64,000 nt of DNA, from assembly GCA_002345705.1 (NCBI GenBank), contig DDWO01000012.1, forward strand, positions 103,231 to 167,230, given 5' to 3'. This DNA comes from Acholeplasmataceae bacterium UBA2284. GTDB lineage: Bacteria > Bacillota_I > Bacilli_A > Acholeplasmatales > Acholeplasmataceae. This document shows positions 25,405 through 34,349 of this stretch, one piece after another (positions within the stretch are counted from its first letter, which is position 1; each line of letters starts with the position of its first letter). Position numbers and translations under genes: made by a program. The notes below the pieces were generated by a model, which was given only the letters and a program-made list of their open reading frames with translations, was not told where the DNA came from and made no database searches.

Positions 25405-27264
25405 ATGATAACTTGTTGTTCTAAGGATTTAAAAGATTTAAAAGAAAACAGTCAGATTATATTGGAAAAAAGAATAAAAAAAACTATAACAGAAAACTTT
25501 CGTGAACATGAAGATAAAGACTTGGTGAACATAGTTAAAAAATCAAAAGTAAGAGTGATTTACAAAAAAAAATCAATTAACAGTCACTTTGTTTACTTAG
25601 AAATACCTGAAACTCTATTTAAGAAAATTGAAAAGGCTGTTGATGTATACAATACAATGATACAAGAGGTGCTTGCAAAAGAATACTACTTAAATCGATT
25701 TGTTGTAATAGGGCTTCCACTTTCAGTAATTATAGAAAAAAAACAGATTGAGTATGAGGAAAGAAGACAACATATAAAAAAATATCCAACTGCTAAATCT
25801 GAGTTGTCTGAGAGCTATCCAGAATTATACTCTAAAAAACCAGAAATGAATACTACACAAACTTTTGAAGACTGGAAGAAAGATTATTTTTTAATAAAAA
25901 AGAAATTATCAGTGCCAACAGGTGATTTTTTTAAAGATAAAGTAAATCGACAGATTTATGCAGAGTTTAAGTTTACTAATGAAAGAACTTTAAGAAAAAT
26001 GTGGTTGGAGACCTTAAGAAACACCCAATCACTTGACTACAATAATTCTATTAATACTTGGCAAAAAAACAAGAGAAACAGAGACTTTCTTGAGAAAGAA
26101 TGGAGAAGTAAATATACTTCCTTGAACGTTAAAGAGTTAAATGAAGAACTAGAAAAATTCCTAAATTCAAAGTGGGAGCAAATTGCTTTTGATCAGATGT
26201 ATAAAAGATGGATGAATTATAAAAAAATATTAATAGCTCATAAGAGTTTTTTTATGAACAATTTAGATAGGAATTACTCAAATTTTATTACTTATAGAGG
26301 AAATATCTCATTTATTGATAAACTACAAGACAAAATGAATAGTTTCAAAAACGAATTAGAAGAGGCTTACAAAACTGTTTTAAATGATATTCAAAACTTG
26401 GTAGATATTCTTTCGTTTTTCGATGATATATATGATGAAGCGATTGATGAAAAAAGAACTTTATTTAGAGCTCGAACTTTTAATAAGTTTAATAAAACAG
26501 TAAAATTAAACACCCTAATTGATGATCAAATAAAAAAAGCTTTATCAACTGAAACAGAGTTAAAGTTTTACGAGAATAAAAAAGATGCTATGCAACAACA
26601 TCGGTGGTTGCAGTTTGCTCTAAATTTGAACAAGCTATACGACGCACATGGCAATGCAAAGAGTATTATAGAAAAAAGTTTTGAAGAATTATACGATGAA
26701 TTTGACTTTCAAGGTTACTCAGAAGTAGAGTCTGGACCTCCAAATATAGAAATCAAAAGAAAGATTAATCGAGGAGGTAGATGGGACGAAGTAGATGATC
26801 TGTTTATGTACCTAGCAACATGTGGTGATTTGAGCATATACGAGATACAACCGTATAAAAATCAAATCGTTAGTTTAGGGTACGGAAAACCAAAAAGAAA
26901 ATTAAAACTGCTAAACTTAATTTATGAAGATCGTGAATTGCCAATACCTGACAGTGGAAGTTTTTCTATATATGATATTATGATGTTTCCTGATATTGTT
27001 TCCTTAGTATCAATGGGAGATGAATCCAATTATGTATTGACACGTTTAATAAGCAAAGTAGCAAAAGAGAAAGGTTATGATGGAATAATGTATAAAAGTA
27101 GACTTTATGATAATGGTCAGTTTAATATTGTTCTTTTTAATGAAAATGATTTTAAGTTTGAAGAATCAAAATTATTAAAAGTTAATAGTATTGAATACAC
27201 CTTTAGTTATTGTGATTTTCAGCAGGCCAGTCAAGAAATGACTTATAGTATGTTTGATAATTGA
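25405..27264 (+). CDS. Large RES-domain protein (putative NAD-consuming toxin or defence effector)
   Basis: A 619-residue protein. The C-terminal 265 residues carry the RES pattern: FRARTF near 354, NRGGRWDEVDDLFMYLATCG near 455 followed by LSIYEIQPY, and EKGYDGIMYKSRLYDNGQF near 556 ending in NIVLF. Known RES toxins (RES-Xre modules) are about 150-230 residues and degrade NAD+. The N-terminal 350 residues are highly charged and helical with a repeated Trp/Lys pattern and are unassigned; they could be a sensor or anchor. There is no Xre-type antitoxin next to it. It has its own promoter and terminator and lies between broken phage genes. Confidence 0.7.
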   Translation: MITCCSKDLKDLKENSQIILEKRIKKTITENFREHEDKDLVNIVKKSKVRVIYKKKSINSHFVYLEIPETLFKKIEKAVDVYNTMIQEVLAKEYYLNRFVVIGLPLSVIIEKKQIEYEERRQHIKKYPTAKSELSESYPELYSKKPEMNTTQTFEDWKKDYFLIKKKLSVPTGDFFKDKVNRQIYAEFKFTNERTLRKMWLETLRNTQSLDYNNSINTWQKNKRNRDFLEKEWRSKYTSLNVKELNEELEKFLNSKWEQIAFDQMYKRWMNYKKILIAHKSFFMNNLDRNYSNFITYRGNISFIDKLQDKMNSFKNELEEAYKTVLNDIQNLVDILSFFDDIYDEAIDEKRTLFRARTFNKFNKTVKLNTLIDDQIKKALSTETELKFYENKKDAMQQHRWLQFALNLNKLYDAHGNAKSIIEKSFEELYDEFDFQGYSEVESGPPNIEIKRKINRGGRWDEVDDLFMYLATCGDLSIYEIQPYKNQIVSLGYGKPKRKLKLLNLIYEDRELPIPDSGSFSIYDIMMFPDIVSLVSMGDESNYVLTRLISKVAKEKGYDGIMYKSRLYDNGQFNIVLFNENDFKFEESKLLKVNSIEYTFSYCDFQQASQEMTYSMFDN

Positions 27265-27276
27265 TATTACCTATAT

Positions 27277-27298
27277 AAGCACTTCGGTGCTTTTTTTA
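27277..27298 (+). terminator. Terminator of the RES-domain gene
   Basis: AAGCAC-TTCG-GTGCTT, a 6-bp stem with a stable TTCG tetraloop, is followed by a T run, 12 bases after the stop codon. Confidence 0.9.
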
Positions 27299-27322
27299 TT
27301 GAAAAAGGCAGAGATAAAAATA

Positions 27323-27810
27323 GCGAAAACCATTAAAGGAATCAATATAAAACTTAGTCTAGATGGTAAAGACCTTGACAATGAACTAATGAGCATTAAC
27401 AAAGAGTTTAAGGAACAACAAAAGGATCTTAAGGCAATTAATTCTAACTTGAGTTATGATAGTTCTAATGTAGAGTTTTCGCGCAAGAAACAATCTCAGC
27501 TCAATGAAATGCTTCAGACAACAAAGATGCGATATGATACTTAAAATCAAGCATTAGAAAAAGCAAAAAAAGGGCTAAAGCTTGGTACAGTGTCTGAAGC
27601 AGAGTTTATGAAAGTGCAACGCAATGTTTCATACAGTGAATCAGAAGTAAAACGACTAAATAATGAACTTGAAAAAGCAAATAATAAAGTTAAAAGTCTA
27701 GAAAACAACAAGTTTGAAAATCTTGTTAAGGTAGTACATTAACTAAGAGTATCACGATGACAATACTTGGTGCTGTTACAGCAGTCAATTATCGATATCT
27801 CAACGCAAAT
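27323..27810 (+). pseudogene. Phage tail tape measure protein, N-terminal relic
   Basis: The frame from 27323 reads AKTIKGINIKLSLDGKDLDN and then KEFKEQQKDLKAINSNLSYD, the typical start of Siphoviridae tape measure proteins. A TAA at 27542-27544 interrupts it, the same frame continues (NQALEKAKKGLKLGTVSEAE) to 27742, and a shifted frame gives LTKSITMTILGAVTAV up to about 27800, another tape-measure segment. The original ATG is replaced by the RES terminator region. Only the first 160 or so residues of a normally 600-1500-residue protein remain. Confidence 0.75.
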
Positions 27811-27825
27811 TAATAAGTAAACTTT

Positions 27826-27862
27826 AGCATAACCTAGAATAATTCTGGGTTGTGCTTTTTTT
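27826..27862 (+). terminator. Terminator upstream of the AIPR operon
   Basis: AGCATAACCTAGAAT and ATTCTGGGTTGTGCT form a long stem with a few G-T pairs, followed by seven T. A TATAAT element (27879-27884) lies just downstream, before the AIPR gene. Confidence 0.85.
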
Positions 27863-27911
27863 ATTATGCAAACTAAAGTATAATTGTTTAAAAGAGTAAT
27901 GGGAGGGTAAT

Positions 27912-29606
27912 ATGGCAAATATAAATGATTTCAAGAACATAATGGAGAAATCAAGACAGTATTTTAAATTTTTGAATATTGAAGAGACAGATAAAGTTAT
28001 TCAAGCGAGATTAGGTTTTTATCTTTTTGCTATCGAGTGCATATCAGGTGTCAAAGATCTTGAAGAAATTGCAAAAGCTGTTTTGGATAATGAGTTCAAT
28101 TCTAAGGTCTATAAAAAAGGAAATGACGATCTTGGAATTGATGCTGTAATTTTTGATAATGACACAAATCAAATCAGTTTATATATTTTTAAGTTTAATA
28201 AAGATTACAATGAGCAATCTAGACAAGGAGAAAATCCGGTAGCATTAGCAACTAAATTTTTATCTTCAGTTCGTTCTCAATCAAGTTCAGGAGCAAATGG
28301 TAAGACAAAGGAGGCTATAGAAGACATTATTGAAAGATTCAACTCAGACTCGATTTGGTCATTGACACTGAACTATGTTAGTAACGATTCCAAAGGGTTT
28401 GTTCAAGGTAAAGAGCCTATCATCAACGATTTAGAGAGCACATATGGCATGAGTGTTTGCAGTTATAAGTTAGATGACCTTTCCAATTTTATAACATTAA
28501 GTCCTAAGCCAATTACAGCCAAGCTATTAATTGATAATCGAGCAATTCTGACTTATGAAGAACACGAATTATCATCGGAAAAATCATACTTATTAAGAAT
28601 TCCAATATATGAGTTGGTGAAAATAACCTGTAATAATCAAGAAACAAGACATGAAATAGACACAAGAAAAATATTATCCATAATAAAAAATAGTGTTTTA
28701 AGTCATGATGTCTTGTTTGACAATGTCAGAGGGTATTTAGGTGATACAAAATACAACAAAAACATGATGTTAACATTAGAATTAGAACCTAATAAGTTTT
28801 TTGTCTATAATAACGGAATAACAGCAACAGTTAATAATATCCATGCAGAATCAGTAAACGGCAACACTAAGTGGTCTTTTACTTTGGATAATTTTCAAAT
28901 AGTTAATGGTGGTCAAACGCTAAAAACTATTTATAAAGTACTAGAAACTGAATATGAAGAAGCAACTTTTATTAGTGCTGAAGTTTTACTTAGAATATTT
29001 TCAACTAAAGGTAAGAGCGAGTTAACCAATAAAATAGCAGAGTATACTAACAGCCAAAATGCAATATCAGACACAAATCTTAAATCATTAAATTACATTC
29101 AACTTCAGATCGAACAGTATCTTGAAATGAAAGATATTTTATATGTTAGAAAAGTTGGAGAAATCGGAGAAAAGAAAAAGAATTATAAATATAGAATATC
29201 AATGGAAAAACTCGCTCAAATTATTTACTCTGCAATGGGGTTCCCTGACAGAGCAAGTAATCAGAAGAAAAGATTGTTTAATACTTATTACTCCGATATT
29301 TTCGAGAAGAATTTCGATATTGAGCAAAGTGAAAAATACATAGAGACTTATTACAATGTTATTGAATTCTATAAATCATCCAACATAGATCATTTCGATC
29401 AAAAGTATTTCTATGTTATTTACATGGTATATAAAAACATTTCTATAAACTTCTCGACTGAGTTAATTGAAAAGACACTTAAAGAATTTAAAATCAATGA
29501 TTCGATTTCTGATTCTAGAAAGTTATTACAAGTTGCTTTTAAAGAGCATTTAGACAAAAATATCGATGCTTTTATTGTTGCAGAAAGAACAAGTATAGAT
29601 AGTTAG
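27912..29606 (+). CDS. AIPR-family protein (abortive infection / phage resistance)
   Basis: A 564-residue protein matching the AIPR plan. An N-terminal restriction-endonuclease-like stretch with acidic residues (DDLGIDAVIFDND and YIFKFNKDY near residue 75-100) precedes the core motifs FFVYNNGITATVN (about 297) and NFQIVNGGQTLKTIY (about 328), then NKIAEYTNSQNAISDTNL. AIPR proteins are linked to abortive infection in lactococci and elsewhere; the mechanism is largely unknown. The start follows GGGAGGG. It opens an operon with the nucleotidyltransferase, HEPN and membrane genes. Confidence 0.85.
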   Translation: MANINDFKNIMEKSRQYFKFLNIEETDKVIQARLGFYLFAIECISGVKDLEEIAKAVLDNEFNSKVYKKGNDDLGIDAVIFDNDTNQISLYIFKFNKDYNEQSRQGENPVALATKFLSSVRSQSSSGANGKTKEAIEDIIERFNSDSIWSLTLNYVSNDSKGFVQGKEPIINDLESTYGMSVCSYKLDDLSNFITLSPKPITAKLLIDNRAILTYEEHELSSEKSYLLRIPIYELVKITCNNQETRHEIDTRKILSIIKNSVLSHDVLFDNVRGYLGDTKYNKNMMLTLELEPNKFFVYNNGITATVNNIHAESVNGNTKWSFTLDNFQIVNGGQTLKTIYKVLETEYEEATFISAEVLLRIFSTKGKSELTNKIAEYTNSQNAISDTNLKSLNYIQLQIEQYLEMKDILYVRKVGEIGEKKKNYKYRISMEKLAQIIYSAMGFPDRASNQKKRLFNTYYSDIFEKNFDIEQSEKYIETYYNVIEFYKSSNIDHFDQKYFYVIYMVYKNISINFSTELIEKTLKEFKINDSISDSRKLLQVAFKEHLDKNIDAFIVAERTSIDS

Positions 29607-29632
29607 TTTTTATATTGTCGGAGCAATTCATT

Positions 29633-29770
29633 GTGGATAAGTGGAATGGTGAATTCGACCAGTATAAGAATCCCAGTAATACAGTATACATAGAACAAGA
29701 AATAGGGAAAGATGCAATTAAATTTAGTGAATATTTAGTTAATAAGATAGGAGTTGAAAATAATGTATAG
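29633..29770 (+). CDS. Possible 45-residue small protein between AIPR and nucleotidyltransferase genes
   Basis: GTG at 29633, eight bases after GGAG, opens a 45-codon frame (DKWNGEFDQYKNPSNTVYIE and so on) that ends eight bases inside the next gene. The overlap suggests translational coupling. It is acidic and has no family I know. It could be a real small component or a chance ORF. Confidence 0.35.
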   Translation: MDKWNGEFDQYKNPSNTVYIEQEIGKDAIKFSEYLVNKIGVENNV

Positions 29771-30377
29771 TTATATTGATATCGATGAAAGAAAAAAACT
29801 TACAGAAATATGTGAAGAAATACTATTTTCAGTACAAGACTCTGTACGAGAGTATTTCACCTTTGATTTAAGACTTATAGGCAGTGGAATAAAAAAACTA
29901 GTCACGAAAAATGGTGATACAGGTTATTTTGATTTAGATTACAATATTATTCTTAAGAAAGACAAAATGAATCTGCTTTCTAATCCGGATAAAATTAGAC
30001 AGGTTTTTATTGATGCTTTTAACGAATTCAACCCTCAATATGGTTTTAAGTATGCACAGGATTCAACATCAGTTATTACTTCGAAATTACAATACAAAAA
30101 TCAACTCTATTTCTCTTTAGATGTTGCAATTATGAAAGAGGGGAATAACGGAAATTACTATAAACTTATTTTTGATAAATCTAGCAGCCGGTATATTTGG
30201 AATGAAGTGAAACAGTCAAAAGATTATATGACTAAGTTTAAAACAATCAAGGACAAAGGATATTGGCCACAGTTTAAAAACAGATATCTAGAACTCAAAA
30301 ATATGCATCTTCGAAGAAATGACGGAATAAAATCATTTTCCATTTTTCTTGAAACAATTAATGAATTCTATAAATGA
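29763..30377 (+). CDS. Polymerase-beta-fold nucleotidyltransferase (possible antitoxin or signal synthase)
   Basis: A 204-residue protein with nucleotidyltransferase landmarks: LRLIGSGIKKL (G40-S41), YFDLDYNIIL (D57-x-D59) and a third acid in YFSLDVAIM (D120), giving the GS...DxD...D catalytic set. The ATG at 29763 is spaced from AGGAG better than the TTG at 29754. The following gene is an Abi_2/HEPN protein; in known MNT-HEPN modules the nucleotidyltransferase AMPylates and silences the HEPN toxin. This protein is larger than MntA (about 140 residues), so a cyclic-nucleotide or tRNA-modifying role is also possible. Confidence 0.7.
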   Translation: MYSYIDIDERKKLTEICEEILFSVQDSVREYFTFDLRLIGSGIKKLVTKNGDTGYFDLDYNIILKKDKMNLLSNPDKIRQVFIDAFNEFNPQYGFKYAQDSTSVITSKLQYKNQLYFSLDVAIMKEGNNGNYYKLIFDKSSSRYIWNEVKQSKDYMTKFKTIKDKGYWPQFKNRYLELKNMHLRRNDGIKSFSIFLETINEFYK

Positions 30378-30387
30378 GGTCGATACT

Positions 30388-31131
30388 ATGACATTTAATG
30401 ATTTTATAGATAGGATTAATATTCAGACTGATGAGATTGAAAAAGCTCATTATTATTGTGAACTCAAAGGGATAGAACTGCATTTTTCTATATTTGAGTA
30501 TTTGACAAGCATGAAATCAGAGATTGTAAAATATTCTGAAATTGCAACAGCATACAGATACGACAAGCGAATTAGGAAGGTGCTTTATAAATTTATTGGT
30601 CTGTTTGAAGAATATATACGCGCACACATCTCAAATAAGTTTTCAGATCAAATGGAATTGATTGACTGGATTAAACCCATAAAAAAAAGACTAAATCAGG
30701 GATTAAACTTGAGCGGTGCACTCGATGATATTTTATTTGGTGAACTGGTTTCTCAGGTAATTTTGTTTGAGGATGAAGAAAAATCCAATCTAATAAAACA
30801 TACGGAATTTAACGATCAAAACCTAAAAGCAATTGTTGAACTTAGGAATGCAGTTAGTCATAACCGTTTTCTTTTAAACTATCTCAAATTTAAAGATTGC
30901 ATCATTAATAATGAAAAACGTTCATCATTGCATGCTAATTTGTTGAATTTTAGTTTTCACTTGAGTCCAAATATAAGAAAGCAGTTTATAAATGAACTTG
31001 ATGAATGTAGGTTTCCTGATGATGGAAAACAAACTGGAAATATTAAGAATCAAACATCTTGGGAATTGTTAGAGGATATAATAATTAAAATATCTCATGA
31101 AGATATGGTTTTTAATCCAGTGGAGGGTTGA
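30388..31131 (+). CDS. Abi_2/HEPN-like protein (AbiD/AbiF type)
   Basis: A 247-residue helical protein. GLFEEYIRAHISNKF (about 71-85), DDILFGELVSQVILF (about 113-127) and IVELRNAVSHNRFLLNYLKF (about 149-168) match the Abi_2 layout. RNAVSH (R153 to H158) is the Rx4H motif of HEPN ribonucleases. AbiD/AbiF proteins cause abortive infection. The frame is open from 30349, but the ATG at 30388 follows GAGGT and avoids overlap. Three bases separate it from the next gene. Confidence 0.72.
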   Translation: MTFNDFIDRINIQTDEIEKAHYYCELKGIELHFSIFEYLTSMKSEIVKYSEIATAYRYDKRIRKVLYKFIGLFEEYIRAHISNKFSDQMELIDWIKPIKKRLNQGLNLSGALDDILFGELVSQVILFEDEEKSNLIKHTEFNDQNLKAIVELRNAVSHNRFLLNYLKFKDCIINNEKRSSLHANLLNFSFHLSPNIRKQFINELDECRFPDDGKQTGNIKNQTSWELLEDIIIKISHEDMVFNPVEG

Positions 31132-31134
31132 AAT

Positions 31135-31866
31135 ATGGAAACAGCATTAATCATTAGTATAGTTAGTATTGTGTTTACAGGACTTTTTGGTTTATGGAAT
31201 CTAAAAATCACTGTGGAAAGTCACAGAATGAGAAAAGATGAGTTTTATAGAGATAAGAAAAAATACCTTCAGGATGAGTATGATAAAAGGCCTAAACTTG
31301 ATGTCATATCCTACATGAAAAACATGGATATGTTTGGATACAAACCACAGGAGAATGAGGTTGATTGTTTAGTTGTTCCAATTATTAACTATCAAAAGGT
31401 TAATAAGATAAGAAATTTTACTTATGAGAGCAAAGTTGCAAATAATAATGAGTGGGTGAATATCCAATTCTCATTAGTAAACAATGGAAAGACAGCAATC
31501 AAGGAACTATACTTCGCTTGGAATTCTCCAGAGAATACAGCACTATTCGATGTAAAAAATGATGAGTATATACATTATATAGGTTTTGGAGCAATAAATT
31601 ATAGAGTTGCATATTTTGATGAAATTAAACCTGGTCAAGATATTTCACTAAAAATAAATTTCCATAAAGATTTAGTTTTCAGTAAATTGCTTTCTGCTGA
31701 AGCGAGCTTTTGGCTAATCGATACGTATGGTAACACCTGGGAGCAACCACTTTTTGTACATCAGGGGAAAATATATGATAGTAAACAAAAAACGTATAGA
31801 GAGTTTAATGATTATACAAATTGGAAAGAAATCATAAAATGCTTTGATAATCCAGAATTGTGGTAA
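31135..31866 (+). CDS. Membrane-anchored protein of unknown function, 243 residues
   Basis: One N-terminal membrane helix (IISIVSIVFTGLFGLW, residues 6-21) is followed by a charged stretch (HRMRKDEFYRDKKKY) that should stay in the cytoplasm, then a beta-rich domain (WVNIQFSLVNNGKTAIKELY, then DEIKPGQDISLKINF) resembling an immunoglobulin-like sandwich. I know no named family. It begins three bases after the HEPN gene, so it is probably co-translated and could act as a membrane effector or sensor for the AIPR-nucleotidyltransferase-HEPN set. Confidence 0.6.
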   Translation: METALIISIVSIVFTGLFGLWNLKITVESHRMRKDEFYRDKKKYLQDEYDKRPKLDVISYMKNMDMFGYKPQENEVDCLVVPIINYQKVNKIRNFTYESKVANNNEWVNIQFSLVNNGKTAIKELYFAWNSPENTALFDVKNDEYIHYIGFGAINYRVAYFDEIKPGQDISLKINFHKDLVFSKLLSAEASFWLIDTYGNTWEQPLFVHQGKIYDSKQKTYREFNDYTNWKEIIKCFDNPELW

Positions 31867-31885
31867 ATGGAGGTAAGTACTTATT

Positions 31886-32848
31886 ATGGACGAGAAGAGT
31901 CAATTATCGAATACAAAAAAACTATACAAGTATGTATCATTATCAAGTTGGGATTTAGAAAACATTAGTAAGCACCAAGTTTTCATGAGAACTGCGACAC
32001 TTTTTAATGATGTGTTTGATTCCACCTCTTACTATAATAGAAATGTTTTTAATATTCCATTAAAAGATCATATAGATAAAAATGGTATGAGTTTGCCGGA
32101 TTCGTTGAATGCAGATATACATACAATATAAGAAAAATTCAATGATACAGCAAATATTTCAGAAATAACTGGGATTCTTCACTCAAAGATTCTGTATTAA
32201 TTTCATGTTTTTCTGAAGATAAGCAAAGCAACATTATGTGGGCTAATTATGGCGCCTTATACCAAGGAGCAATTATCGAATATGATGCAAATGAGTTGAT
32301 AGAGTCAGCGAGAAGTCATCTGCTAGACTTGAAAAGAAAGAGGATGTTTAGTATTTCTGATGAAGTACTGAGACGAGGACCAATGTTGGAACGCGTCAAT
32401 TACTCTAAGTATCGATCAGATATATCTTCTGATTTGTTGAAAGCACACAATCTAATCTTGAAATATGGAGCACCTCAAGATTTTACGATCAGAAATATGA
32501 TCAGATTAAGCTCAATGATGAGGATTTCAAAAAACATCAAAGAACATTGTTTTATACAAAAGCAATTGATTGGGCATATGAAAAGGAGTGGAGATTGATT
32601 ATCCCTAATTATTTCCCACAAAAGGCATGTCCATATACTTCAACAGGTAAGTCTCTAACTATAGAAATTAAACCTAAATCAATTATACTGGGTTTCAAAC
32701 TACCACAAAAAAAAGCTAAAAAAATCATTCAGTTATGCATTGCAAAAATATAAATTTATATGGTTCAGGACCAGACCTGTTTTCAGATAAACCAATAATA
32801 CCAGTTGAGCCACTAAATGAAACTTTCATAAATGAAATGTTGAAATAG
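31886..32848 (+). pseudogene. DUF2971-family protein with three frameshifts
   Basis: Pieces in successive frames make one DUF2971 protein: KLYKYVSLSSWDLENI and TLFNDVFDSTSYY (to 32131), then VLISCFSEDKQSNIMWANYG and QGAIIEYDANELIE (about 32185-32500), then DWAYEKEWRLIIP and IILGFKLPQKKAKKII (32547-32750), and finally a C-terminal tail in a fourth frame ending at 32848. The family's CFS..NxxMWxxY and YEKEWRL signatures are present. DUF2971 proteins are frequent in defence islands; function unknown. Confidence 0.75.
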
Positions 32849-32882
32849 TTAATAGATTTTTTATTAAAGGGGAGGATACACT

Positions 32883-33665
32883 ATGTCAAGAAAATATACA
32901 TTTGATAATGAAAGCAATATCCTTTCATATTATAGGACATTAAAAGAGAAACCACTAGGTTTTCCTCAGAGTGATGATTTATGGAGGATATATCAATCCA
33001 CTATTGATGATGAAGCTTGGAAGAAATGGAGAAATACATCGGGGAAATCAGATGTACCTCCTGATTTTGTTAATCATGAAGCACATATTATGATGGAAGT
33101 AATGAGATTTGATGATCAAGCAAAAAACAGCGGAAAAACTAATGAAGCAAAAGCAAAAGAGAATAGAACATTAAATGAATTCAACAAAAGTGGTATATTC
33201 GATGTGTTTCCAAATGTAAGAGAAATTCATATTAATTCTCCAACAGATTTGAATACAAATGATGATCATAACTATAAGAGGTTTCAAGAGAATTTTAATC
33301 GAGTTGTGACAAAGCATTCTAAGAAGTCTATACAATACAGATTAAATTATCCAATGTATAAATTAGTATTTTTTGTTTTTGATGAATCTTCAGGTGTCTA
33401 CTTTGAAACTAATGAAACGATTAAAGTCAAAATTAATATGAATATAATTGCTGCACCACATTTTTATTGGATTGATCAATTTATTGTTGAAACAATCAAA
33501 AATTGTGGAGCAGATTATTTGATTTGGTTCAAACCTTATAATTCGTTTAGAACACCCTCAGGTACTAATGACGATTTTCCAAAAGTCATTATTTATGATG
33601 TAAAAAATATGAAGTTGGAAACAAAGAATTACGACTGCGACTTAATGTTTAGTAGCGAAATATAA
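32883..33665 (+). CDS. Hypothetical protein, 260 residues
   Basis: An intact gene after a GGGGAGG site. It contains PDFVNHEAHIMMEVMRFDD near residue 62, then a Lys/Glu-rich helix (KAKENRTLNEF) and a beta-rich C-terminal half (YKLVFFVFDESSGVYF and HFYWIDQFIVETIKNCGADY). Acidic and Lys positions in the HEAHIMMEVMRFDD block could suggest a nuclease-like fold, but I see no secure PD-(D/E)xK motif. No family recognised. It is in line with the neighbouring defence-like genes. Confidence 0.55.
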   Translation: MSRKYTFDNESNILSYYRTLKEKPLGFPQSDDLWRIYQSTIDDEAWKKWRNTSGKSDVPPDFVNHEAHIMMEVMRFDDQAKNSGKTNEAKAKENRTLNEFNKSGIFDVFPNVREIHINSPTDLNTNDDHNYKRFQENFNRVVTKHSKKSIQYRLNYPMYKLVFFVFDESSGVYFETNETIKVKINMNIIAAPHFYWIDQFIVETIKNCGADYLIWFKPYNSFRTPSGTNDDFPKVIIYDVKNMKLETKNYDCDLMFSSEI

Positions 33666-33700
33666 CCAATGTCAGACATTAATAATTCAAGGAGGAAAAG

Positions 33701-34321
33701 TTGAAAAAAGAGAAAAAAATAATATTAAGAAGTATTTTTGATAATATTATAGCCCCCATGTTACCAGGTAATCCTTTATATCAAACTTACAAACAAATTA
33801 GCGATGAGAAAAAGAGGGCTGAATTACATGAAAATTTAATTAATAGAGTTGAAAAGATAGAGCAAGAGAATGTTGCAAAAACTGAAACAGAAATATTTAA
33901 TGCTTTAGTTATTTTGCACAATACTGTTATCAATTTAAATCTCAATGTAAAACTAGATCTTTATATTAACGGGTTCTTTAACTATACTTGTGGCTCATAC
34001 TCACTCGAGGAGCTAGATCAACTATATAGTAATTTAAATGAATTAATGAGGATAGATGTTGATGAACTTAAGAAATTTAGTGAAGATAAGAATTATCAAG
34101 TGAACGATATATCATTTGAAAGACTAGTTTCAAGAGGGTTAATTATCAACAACGTTGATAGAGATATTAGTGAGCACATTAGTCAAATCATAGATAACAT
34201 CAAGAGTTCACTTGCAAATGACTCGAAGCATGGATGGGAATACATTTCAAATGAGGAGCTTGAAGTGAAGTATACGGTCTCAAAGTGGGGTCAAGAGTTT
34301 TTGAAATTCTTTAATGTATAG
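33701..34321 (+). CDS. Hypothetical protein, 206 residues, TTG start
   Basis: A TTG start follows a strong AAGGAGG site at the right distance. Helical N-terminal two thirds; the last 60 residues (DISFERLVSRGLI, HGWEYISNEELEVKYTVSKW, GQEFLKFF) look like a winged-helix terminus of the kind found in small island proteins. No family recognised. It lies 35 bases after the preceding gene and 28 bases before the interrupted ORF at 34350. Confidence 0.5.
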   Translation: MKKEKKIILRSIFDNIIAPMLPGNPLYQTYKQISDEKKRAELHENLINRVEKIEQENVAKTETEIFNALVILHNTVINLNLNVKLDLYINGFFNYTCGSYSLEELDQLYSNLNELMRIDVDELKKFSEDKNYQVNDISFERLVSRGLIINNVDRDISEHISQIIDNIKSSLANDSKHGWEYISNEELEVKYTVSKWGQEFLKFFNV

Positions 34322-34349
34322 TTGATATTTTATATTGGGGAGGATTAGA

